Source: Acidisoma sp. PAMC 29798 (GTDB lineage: Bacteria > Pseudomonadota > Alphaproteobacteria > Acetobacterales > Acetobacteraceae). From it: a stretch of 64,000 nt of DNA. The notes beneath the pieces were generated by a model, which was not told the DNA's origin, searched no databases, and saw only the letters and a program-made list of their open reading frames with translations. The position numbers were made by a program, and so were the translations under genes. Location: contig NZ_CP126994.1 in NCBI RefSeq assembly GCF_030252425.1, positions 2,723,001 through 2,787,000 on the forward strand. The letters are read 5' to 3'. Of this stretch, positions 1 to 6,875 are shown piece after piece (positions within the stretch are counted from its first letter, which is position 1; every line of letters starts with the position of its first letter).

Positions 1-459
1 GAAGGCGCGGACGGACAGGCGGCCCACAGCACTGGCAACCCGGTCGCAATAGAGGTCGAGCGTCGCGAGGGACGGCGCCACAATCTCCCGCTCCGCATCC
101 ATTTGCATGCCATCGATGATGGCCAGGAAATCCACGATGCGAAGGTCGAAGCGGCGGTAGGACAGCAGCAGCATCCGCGTCAGCGCATCGTCCGAGCGGC
201 CTTCGGCCAGGGCATTGACGCGATCGCGCCAGCCATCCAGCGCTTCGCGCTTGGCGACCAGGGCGCCCGGCTCATCCGCGATATCGTCCACGACGCGGCA
301 GAAGGCATAGATGGCATAGACCGCCGCGCGCCGCTCCGGCGGCAGCATCCGCATGCCGTGGTAGAAGGACGAGCCGGAGCGGCGCACCAGCACCTCGATC
401 GCGTCGAGGTCGGCGGGACGCGCCCCAAGCGGCGGCGGCTGAAGTTTCGACAGGCTCAC
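1..459 (-). CDS. hpnD: Presqualene diphosphate synthase HpnD, 3' end beyond window edge
   Basis: First 153 codons of a squalene/phytoene synthase-type protein. HpnD condenses two farnesyl diphosphates to presqualene diphosphate, the first step of bacterial squalene formation for hopanoids. The family aspartate motif DDIAD is visible in the context FCRVVDDIADEPG, preceded by the conserved SSFYHGMR segment. The start is a GTG whose first bases overlap the hpnC stop (GTGA), which suggests translational coupling. It is the last visible gene of hpnA-B-C-D and runs off position 1, so the second aspartate motif and C-terminus are not seen. Assignment to HpnD rather than HpnC is by sequence character and by its position after hpnC. 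Confidence 0.9.
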   Translation of the reverse strand, partial: MSLSKLQPPPLGARPADLDAIEVLVRRSGSSFYHGMRMLPPERRAAVYAIYAFCRVVDDIADEPGALVAKREALDGWRDRVNALAEGRSDDALTRMLLLSYRRFDLRIVDFLAIIDGMQMDAEREIVAPSLATLDLYCDRVASAVGRLSVRAF

Positions 460-1286
460 AGCACGTATCCTATCCCACCGACGAGCGCGAAGAGCGCGTC
501 GATCTTGCTCAGCTTGACACGCCGGGCCAACGGATCGCCCTGACGCAACCGCGTGGTCAATCGCCGCGACAGGTTGAGAATGACACCTGTCTCGATCCGC
601 AGTCTGCGATCGCTTACCCGGCGGGGCAAGCGCGCGGCCTCGGCGTTCAGAGCGTCGCATTCAGCGAGCAGTCGGGCGAAGACCTGGCGCAGCGCCGCAG
701 TCTCGGCCTTCGCAGGCAGATCGCTTACGGCCGCACCGGCGGCATTCATGAGATCGAGCGGCAAATAGCAGCGGTCGAGGTCATGCAGATCCTTCTGGCA
801 ATCCTGGACATGGTTCAGCACCTGCAGCGCGGCACACAGGGCGTCCGACGCGGCATGCGTCTCCGGCCCCTCCCCATGAACGTCGAGCACGTAGCGTCCA
901 ACGGGCATCGCGGAATAACGGCAATAGTCCAGCAGCTCCGCCCAGCTCTCATAGCGGCTTTTGGTCGCGTCCTGGCGAAAGGCGATGAGCAGATCGGTCG
1001 CATGGCGCGGCGTGACACCGGTTTCGGCGAGGCTGGCGCGCAATGCGCTGGCGCTGGGTGAGCCGTTCTGCCGCTCTCCCAACAACACGGATTCCATATG
1101 GTCGAGGCGCGCGATCTTTTCCTCGGGCGGCAAAACCGGGCTGTCGCCGATATCGTCCGCATTGCGAGCAAAGGCGTAATAGGCATGGACATGCCGCCGC
1201 AGATCCGGGCGGATCAGGATGGATCCCACCGGGAAATTCTCGTCGCCGCGATCCTTGCCGGACCAGCTCTCGACGTTCTCGGTCAT
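456..1286 (-). CDS. hpnC: Hydroxysqualene synthase HpnC
   Basis: About 276 residues, squalene/phytoene synthase fold. In the HpnC-D-E route HpnC converts presqualene diphosphate to hydroxysqualene. The N-terminal hallmark SGKDRGDENFPVGS is followed by the first aspartate motif DDIGD near residue 44, and a second acidic motif (QDCQKD) lies near residue 160. I chose the ATG at 1286 because family similarity begins there; a GTG at 1298, two bases after the hpnB stop, is an equally possible start, while an upstream ATG at 1343 would overlap hpnB by 43 bases. Co-transcribed with hpnB upstream and hpnD downstream. Confidence 0.9.
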   Translation of the reverse strand: MTENVESWSGKDRGDENFPVGSILIRPDLRRHVHAYYAFARNADDIGDSPVLPPEEKIARLDHMESVLLGERQNGSPSASALRASLAETGVTPRHATDLLIAFRQDATKSRYESWAELLDYCRYSAMPVGRYVLDVHGEGPETHAASDALCAALQVLNHVQDCQKDLHDLDRCYLPLDLMNAAGAAVSDLPAKAETAALRQVFARLLAECDALNAEAARLPRRVSDRRLRIETGVILNLSRRLTTRLRQGDPLARRVKLSKIDALFALVGGIGYVL

Positions 1287-1300
1287 GGTCTCAGTCACGA

Positions 1301-2440
1301 TCAGAGTTCCGCCCCGTTTTCCACATAGACCCGGTTCTTCCACATCACGCTGCGGCCGCGCGCGTGATTCAACGCCGAGCCGACTGTCGCCGCCATGTAG
1401 AACAGGGCGATGAGGGGAAGGAAGAGGGCCCAGAGCGGGGTCAGCGTGTAGCGGCGCAGACTGGGCAGGAAGCTTGCCGCCATCAGCATCCAGGCGCCCA
1501 GGCCGAACCAGCGCGCGAGGCCATGGGCGAAGATGGCGGCTGCCGGCGGCAGCAGCCAGACCAGCAGCATGCCGAGCACCGTGCCCAGCAGCTTCACGGG
1601 CGAAAAGCCGAGCTGCACATAGGCGGTGCGGGCGATCATGTCCCAGATGTCGCGGAATTTCGGATAACGCCGGATCGAGCGTGCGCGGCTGGTATGGCCC
1701 AGCCAGATGCGGCCGCCGCTGCGCTTCACGGCGCGTCCAAGCGCCACGTCATCGATCAGCGCGCCTCGCAGGGCCGCGATGCCGCCGATGCGGTCTAGCG
1801 CGCGCCTGCGGATCAGCACGGTGCCGCCGGCAGCCCCTGCCATGCGGCTGGTGGGATCGGCGACTTGCGCGAAGGGGTACAGCAGCTGGAAGAAATAGAC
1901 GAAGGCCGGCACCAGCGCATGCTCGGCCCAGCTCTCGCAATGGAGCAGCACCATCTCCGACACCAAGTCGAGATCCTCGGCCTCGGCCTTAGCCACCAGC
2001 CGGGCGAGATGGTCCGGCTCATGGGCGATATCGGCATCGGTGAGCAGAACGAGGTCGGCGGTGCTGGCGGCGATACCCTGCGATACGGCCCAAAGCTTGC
2101 CGCTCCAGCCCGGCGGCTTCGGCGCGGCCGTGATGATCGTCAGGGGATGCGGCGCGCCGATGGCGGCCTCGGCGGCGATGGCGGCAGTGCCGTCCGCGCT
2201 GCCGTCATCGACCAGGATCACCCGCACATCGCGCAAGTTCTGCCGGGTCAGGGAGCCGATGGCAGCGGCAATAGACGGCGCCTCGTCCCGCGCCGGCACC
2301 ACGATATCGACGGACGGAGAGGTCACACCTGCCGCCACCGGCGGCAGACTCGGCCCGGCCTGCCAATAGCGGCCGTGAAACAGGATCAGGCCGCACCAGA
2401 TCACCAGCGCGAGCAGCGTTACGGCCGCCAGGAGGGTCAT
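1301..2440 (-). CDS. hpnB: Hopanoid-associated glycosyltransferase HpnB
   Basis: 379 residues. An N-terminal membrane helix is followed by a family 2 glycosyltransferase domain with the nucleotide-sugar motifs VVPARDE, DDGSADGT and LTDADI; several hydrophobic segments near the C-terminus anchor it in the inner membrane. HpnB-type proteins sit in hopanoid clusters and are thought to take part in glycosylated hopanoid or headgroup formation, but the exact reaction is not established. The start codon overlaps the hpnA stop (ATGA). Confidence 0.88.
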   Translation of the reverse strand: MTLLAAVTLLALVIWCGLILFHGRYWQAGPSLPPVAAGVTSPSVDIVVPARDEAPSIAAAIGSLTRQNLRDVRVILVDDGSADGTAAIAAEAAIGAPHPLTIITAAPKPPGWSGKLWAVSQGIAASTADLVLLTDADIAHEPDHLARLVAKAEAEDLDLVSEMVLLHCESWAEHALVPAFVYFFQLLYPFAQVADPTSRMAGAAGGTVLIRRRALDRIGGIAALRGALIDDVALGRAVKRSGGRIWLGHTSRARSIRRYPKFRDIWDMIARTAYVQLGFSPVKLLGTVLGMLLVWLLPPAAAIFAHGLARWFGLGAWMLMAASFLPSLRRYTLTPLWALFLPLIALFYMAATVGSALNHARGRSVMWKNRVYVENGAEL

Positions 2441-3456
2441 CGCTTGAGGTAGCCGTGCTCAGCAAACCAACCGATGGCGTCACGCACCGCATCGAGCGCC
2501 GGACGATAGGTATAGCCGAGATCCCGTTCGGCTTTGGCCGAGGAGAAATACATGGTCTTGCGCGCCATCTTGAGGTGGTCGCGCGTCAGGCGCGGCTCCT
2601 TCCCCGTGATCCGCGCCATGGTTTCGGCCACCACCGCTGCCGGCACCAGCGGCCCGATCGGCAGCCGCATCCGGCGAGACGGCGTGCCGGTGACCTCATC
2701 GACGAGGCGCAGCACATCACTCATGGAGATGTTCTCGCCGCCGAGAATATAGCGTTCGCCGATGACGCCGTGATCGAGCGCCAGCAGATGCCCGGCCGCG
2801 CAGTCATCGACATGCACGACGCTGAGACCAGTATCGACATAGGCCGGCATGCGGCCCGTGGCGGCGTCGCGGATCATGACGCCCGTCGGTGTCGGTTTCA
2901 CGTCGCCCGGCCCGATTGGCGCCGCCGGATTCACGATGACGACCGGAATGCCTTCCTTCGCCAGTTGCAGCACCATCTGCTCGGCCAGAAACTTGGATTT
3001 CTTGTAGACGCCGGTGACCTTGTCGTAGGTCACGGGCGTGATCTCCGTCGCCGGCGGTTCGCCCTTCGGGCTCAGCCCCAGGGCCGCGACGCTGCTGGTA
3101 TAGACGATACGCTCGACCCCGGCGTCTTGCGCAAGACGCAGCAGGTTCTCGGTCGCGCGCACATTGGTCGCGATCATCGCTTCGGGCACAGGCACCCAGA
3201 TCCGGTAATCCGCCGCGACGTGGAAGACGTATCGGCAGCCGGCCACGCCACGGGCAAGCGAGTCGATGTCATTGAGGTCGCCCTCGATCAGCTCGGCATT
3301 CAGCCCGGCGAGATGCTTGCGCTCACTGGAGCTGCGGACCAGCAACCGCAGGGGATAGCCACGCGCCGCGAGTGCGCGGGCGACGGCGGCACCGACGAAG
3401 CCGGTGGCGCCGGTCACGAAGGTGAGATCCTGCTGGGCCACGGCCTCTCCCATCAT
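2437..3456 (-). CDS. hpnA: Hopanoid-associated sugar epimerase HpnA
   Basis: About 339 residues, extended short-chain dehydrogenase family. The NAD(P)-binding glycine motif TGATGFVGA is near the N-terminus, the catalytic serine region YTSSVAALG follows, and the YxxxK dyad appears as YKKSK. HpnA homologues are linked to the sugar headgroup or side chain of hopanoids. The start is set at the tandem ATG codons at 3456/3453; a longer frame to 3735 would run into the divergent hpnL gene and its extra residues do not look like the family. First gene of the hpnABCD operon, divergent from hpnL. Confidence 0.9.
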   Translation of the reverse strand: MMGEAVAQQDLTFVTGATGFVGAAVARALAARGYPLRLLVRSSSERKHLAGLNAELIEGDLNDIDSLARGVAGCRYVFHVAADYRIWVPVPEAMIATNVRATENLLRLAQDAGVERIVYTSSVAALGLSPKGEPPATEITPVTYDKVTGVYKKSKFLAEQMVLQLAKEGIPVVIVNPAAPIGPGDVKPTPTGVMIRDAATGRMPAYVDTGLSVVHVDDCAAGHLLALDHGVIGERYILGGENISMSDVLRLVDEVTGTPSRRMRLPIGPLVPAAVVAETMARITGKEPRLTRDHLKMARKTMYFSSAKAERDLGYTYRPALDAVRDAIGWFAEHGYLKR

Positions 3457-3481
3457 AATCCGCGACGTGCGGCGGCGGCGA

Positions 3482-3510
3482 TTGGCGTGCCCAGCCGCCG
3501 CCGCTATAGA
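3482..3510 (+). promoter_or_regulatory. Candidate sigma-70 promoter for hpnL operon
   Basis: TTGGCG and TATAGA separated by exactly 17 bases, in the 151-base gap between divergent hpnA and hpnL. The predicted start site is about 90 bases before the hpnL ATG. Inferred from sequence pattern only. Confidence 0.4.
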
Positions 3511-3607
3511 GGCCGTAGCCCGCAGGGGCGCAAGCTCCGACGATGGAAATCTACGTGTTAACAGACCAGCGAGTGGACTCGCCTCCGCCGCGTGGCCAAG
3601 GACGAGC

Positions 3608-4588
3608 ATGAAGCGCCTATCGATCGGCCTGATGCTGGCCGGGATCCTGCTTGCGATCGGCGTTGTCGTCGCCTTTGGCGCCCGGCATGTCCTGGACGCC
3701 TTGTTGTCTGTGGGCTGGAACGGCTTCGCCGCCATGGTGGTGGCGCAGCTCGGCGTGACGCTGATTCTGGCACTCGGCTGGTACTCCCTCCTGCCGAACC
3801 GACGCGTGACCGATTACGCCATCCTCTATTGGGGTCGGCTGGTGCGGGAAGGCGGCGGCCGGTTCCTGCCCTTCCTGCCCGTTGGCGGCTTCGTCATGGG
3901 CGCGCGCGCCGTGTCCCTGCTCGGCATTCCGCTGCCGCGCGCCGCGGCCTCCACCCTCGTCGATGTCGCGGCCGAATTCATGGCCGAGGTGCTGTTCGCG
4001 GCCCTCGGGCTTGCAGTTCTGTTGGCGTGGCAACCGCATTCGAGCCTGATCCTACCCGTGGGGGCCGGCGTTCTGGTGGCGGCGGTCTGCGCCATCCTGT
4101 TCATCGCCCTGCCCGGCCGTGGTATGCGCCTGGTTCGCCAATTGGCGGCGCGAATCGGCGCCGGAGAAAGCCGAGCCCTCGGGCCACTCAGCCGCATGGA
4201 AGCCGAGTTCGAGACGATCTATCGCAGCAAGGGCACCATTCTCTTCGCCATCCTGTGCCACTTTTCCGGCTGGCTTGGCTCCGCTGCCATGTCCTGGCTG
4301 GCCTATCGCCTTCTCGGCGTGCCGATTGCCCTGCCGGAAGCGGTGGCGATCGAGGCCCTGCTGCGCGCCGCGCTGAGCATGACGTTTTTCGTGCCGGGCA
4401 GCGCGGGCATTCAAGAAGCGGCCTATGCGGCGATCGGCGGCTTGTTTGGCCTGCCTGCGGATATTTCGGTCGCCGTCTCCCTGCTCACTCGCGCGCGGGA
4501 CCTGGTCATCGGTCTTCCGGCGCTCCTGCTCTGGCAATGGCTGGAGCTGCGTCGCCTGCGGCGGGAACGTCAGCCCCAACCCACTTGA
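3608..4588 (+). CDS. hpnL: HpnL-type membrane flippase-like protein
   Basis: 326 residues with seven or more hydrophobic segments, of the lysylphosphatidylglycerol synthase transmembrane/UPF0104 superfamily (flippase-like). Recognisable features are the GGGRFLPFLPVGGF and FFVPGSAGIQEAAY segments, the latter typical of HpnL-like proteins. In hopanoid producers HpnL is a predicted inner-membrane protein proposed to help hopanoid transport or export. The ATG at 3608 has a GGA ribosome-binding element in AAGGACGAGC. It diverges from hpnABCD and is followed after 61 bases by the polyketide synthase gene, probably in the same transcript. Confidence 0.82.
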   Translation: MKRLSIGLMLAGILLAIGVVVAFGARHVLDALLSVGWNGFAAMVVAQLGVTLILALGWYSLLPNRRVTDYAILYWGRLVREGGGRFLPFLPVGGFVMGARAVSLLGIPLPRAAASTLVDVAAEFMAEVLFAALGLAVLLAWQPHSSLILPVGAGVLVAAVCAILFIALPGRGMRLVRQLAARIGAGESRALGPLSRMEAEFETIYRSKGTILFAILCHFSGWLGSAAMSWLAYRLLGVPIALPEAVAIEALLRAALSMTFFVPGSAGIQEAAYAAIGGLFGLPADISVAVSLLTRARDLVIGLPALLLWQWLELRRLRRERQPQPT

Positions 4589-4649
4589 ACGCCTGCTTCA
4601 CCATTTCGTCGCTTGCGAAGGACCCGTATCCGGGTGCCTGTCACTGCCT

Positions 4650-5726
4650 ATGGCCCAGATGACCACCGCCTATATCAATCGCATCGCGACGGCCGTGCCG
4701 ACACACGATGTTCATGAGACCTTCGTGCGCTTCGCCGACAGCCTGCTCGAAGACCCTCGCCTGCGCAAACTCTTCAGCCGAATGGCCGACCGCTCGGGTA
4801 TCGCGCATCGTTATTCCACACTGGAACCGGCGGCCGATCCTACGGCCGGCGCTATCGACGCCGCCGGGCTGTTCACGCGCGGGCGGTTCCCCTCGACCGG
4901 CGACCGGATGGGCTTGTTCGAGGCGGCAGCCCTGCCCCTGGCGCTGGAGGCGGTGGGTAAGCTCGACATCGGGGATCGTCGGGACCGTATCAGCCACTTG
5001 ATCGTCACCACCTGCACCGGCCTCTATGCCCCGGGGTTGGACATGCAGATCGCCGCGAAGCTCGGCCTGCGCTCCTCCGTCGAGCGCAGCATGGTCGCCT
5101 TCATGGGCTGCTACGCCGCCTTCAATGCCTTGAAGCTCGCCCGCCATATCGTGCGGTCTGAGCCCGACGCGCAGGTCTTGGTGGTGAACCTGGAACTCTG
5201 CACGCTGCATTTGCAGGAGACGCAGAATATTGAGCAGGTGCTGTCCTTCCTGGTCTTCGCAGATGGCTGTGCCGCCTCCCTCATCACGGCCGAGCCGGTG
5301 GGCATCGCGCTCGACCATTTCCATGCCGCCCTGATCCCACAGACCGAGGGGCTGATCACCTGGCGCGTGGGTGATATCGGCTTCGACATGCACCTGTCCG
5401 GCCAGGTGCCCGGCGCCATCGGCGAAGGCCTGGCATCAGCGGCGTCCCTCATTCTGGATGGCGCGGACCCCGACGCCATTGACCTCTGGGCGGTCCACCC
5501 CGGCGGGCGTTCAGTGCTGGATGCGGTGGCGACGGGCCTGGCTTTGCCGCCGCACGCGCTGGAGGATTCACGCGCCGTGCTGCGCGACTATGGCAATATG
5601 TCCTCCGCCACCATCATGTTCGTGCTCGCCCGCATGATGGGGCATGGGATCGCCGGCGCGCGCGGCTGCGCCATGGGCTTCGGCCCCGGTCTGGTCGCGG
5701 AAACGATGCTGTTCCACACCGTCTAA
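4650..5726 (+). CDS. Type III polyketide synthase (chalcone synthase-like)
   Basis: About 358 residues, thiolase fold, expected to act as a cytosolic homodimer that extends an acyl-CoA starter with malonyl-CoA. The complete catalytic triad is visible: Cys in AFMGCYAAFNA (about residue 154), His in WAVHPGGRS (about 283) and Asn in DYGNMSSATI (about 316). Bacterial relatives make alkylresorcinols or alkylpyrones; the product here cannot be told from sequence. ATG 4650 and ATG 4659 are both possible starts and neither has a clear Shine-Dalgarno. The stop is directly followed by the ATG of the flavoprotein gene, so the two are almost certainly co-translated. Confidence 0.9.
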   Translation: MAQMTTAYINRIATAVPTHDVHETFVRFADSLLEDPRLRKLFSRMADRSGIAHRYSTLEPAADPTAGAIDAAGLFTRGRFPSTGDRMGLFEAAALPLALEAVGKLDIGDRRDRISHLIVTTCTGLYAPGLDMQIAAKLGLRSSVERSMVAFMGCYAAFNALKLARHIVRSEPDAQVLVVNLELCTLHLQETQNIEQVLSFLVFADGCAASLITAEPVGIALDHFHAALIPQTEGLITWRVGDIGFDMHLSGQVPGAIGEGLASAASLILDGADPDAIDLWAVHPGGRSVLDAVATGLALPPHALEDSRAVLRDYGNMSSATIMFVLARMMGHGIAGARGCAMGFGPGLVAETMLFHTV

Positions 5727-6863
5727 ATGAAGGCCGAAGTCGCCGTTATCGGTGGCGGGCTGGCGGGCGCGAGCTTCGCGGCCCTGACCGCCGCTGCCGG
5801 GCGCGACGTGCTGCTCATCGAGCGCGAGATCGGCCCGCATGACAAGGTCTGCGGCGAATTCCTCAGCCGCGAGGCACAGCTGTATCTCACGGCCCTCGGC
5901 ATCGATCTGCCAGCGCTCGGTGCCGTTCCCATCTCGACGCTCGGTTTTGCCTTGGGGCGGCGCATCGTGTCGGTGCCCCTGCCCTTCACGGGTCTCAGCC
6001 TGTCACGCCGCGTGCTGGACGCAGCGGTGCTGAACCGCGCCGAGATTGCCGGCGCGCGGGTGTTGCGAGGTTACAGGGCGACCGGGATCTCTGATTGCGT
6101 CGTGCGTTTGGAGGATGGCGCGGCCGTGGACGCCCGCACGGTGGTTCTCGCAACGGGCAAGCACGATCTGCGTGGCTATGGCCGGCCGCCGGGACGGCAG
6201 AACGACCTCATCGGCTTCAAGATGCTGTTTCGCCTGACGCCCGCCGAGATGGCGGGTCTCGTCGGACGGATCGAGCTTACGCTCTTCCCCGGCGGTTACG
6301 CGGGCCTGCAACCGGTGGAGGACGGTCGTGCCAACCTCAGCCTCCTGATCCGGCGGGATCGCTTCGCCGAGCTCGGCCGCTCGTGGCCGGCACTGCTGGA
6401 GCGGCTGGTGGCCGAGGCACCGACCCTGGCCGACAGGCTCGTGGGCAGCGTGCCCGAATGGGACAAGCCACTGACCATCGCGGGCCTGCCCTACGGCCTC
6501 GTTGTGGGGGCGTCGGACGGGTTATGGCGCCTCGGCGATCAGGCGGCGGTCATTCCGTCCTTTTCCGGTGACGGCATGTCGATCGCCCTGCACAGCGCCT
6601 TCCGCGCCGCGACCGCTTATCTCAACGGTGAGACGGCTGCGGTGTTCCAGCGGCGCCTCGCCGCCGATCTCAGTGCGCAGGTGGGCCGCGCGACGTGGCT
6701 GTCGCGTCTCGGTGTACGACCCATTCCGCAACGCCTAATGATGGGCGCCGCCGAGGTGTGGCCGGGGGCGTTGCGGCTAGGGGCCACCGCGACACGGGTT
6801 CCAGAGGCTGCGCTGCGAGCAGCGGCGGATGACGCTTCGCTTATCCGCCCTACACAATTCTGA
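5727..6863 (+). CDS. FAD-dependent oxidoreductase (geranylgeranyl reductase/hydroxylase type)
   Basis: 378 residues. N-terminal dinucleotide-binding motif GGGLAGAS with the acidic end of the second strand in LLIERE, and the C-terminal FAD motif LGDQAAVIPSFSGDGMS, place it in the p-hydroxybenzoate hydroxylase/geranylgeranyl reductase superfamily. The start codon touches the stop of the type III polyketide synthase, so a role in oxidising or reducing the polyketide is inferred. The last roughly 12 residues and the stop are encoded by a dispersed repeat (6825-6853), so the native C-terminus was probably replaced by repeat insertion. The methyltransferase often found with such pairs is absent here. 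Confidence 0.82.
   Translation: MKAEVAVIGGGLAGASFAALTAAAGRDVLLIEREIGPHDKVCGEFLSREAQLYLTALGIDLPALGAVPISTLGFALGRRIVSVPLPFTGLSLSRRVLDAAVLNRAEIAGARVLRGYRATGISDCVVRLEDGAAVDARTVVLATGKHDLRGYGRPPGRQNDLIGFKMLFRLTPAEMAGLVGRIELTLFPGGYAGLQPVEDGRANLSLLIRRDRFAELGRSWPALLERLVAEAPTLADRLVGSVPEWDKPLTIAGLPYGLVVGASDGLWRLGDQAAVIPSFSGDGMSIALHSAFRAATAYLNGETAAVFQRRLAADLSAQVGRATWLSRLGVRPIPQRLMMGAAEVWPGALRLGATATRVPEAALRAAADDASLIRPTQF
6825..6853. repeat. Half copy of GCGGAT/ATCCGCCCTAC palindromic repeat
   Basis: Starts GCGGATGACGCTTCGC and ends TTATCCGCCCTAC; GCGGAT pairs with ATCCGC. Same family as the full copies at 29715-29782, 33171-33249 and 37813-37880. It sits at the convergent flavoprotein/pheT junction, but unlike the others it lies inside coding sequence. 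Confidence 0.75.
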
Positions 6864-6875
6864 GGACGGACGGAC

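Noticed and set aside
3457-3735. N-terminal extension of HpnA by 93 residues
   Set aside because: It would overlap the divergent hpnL start and is arginine/serine-rich without family similarity.
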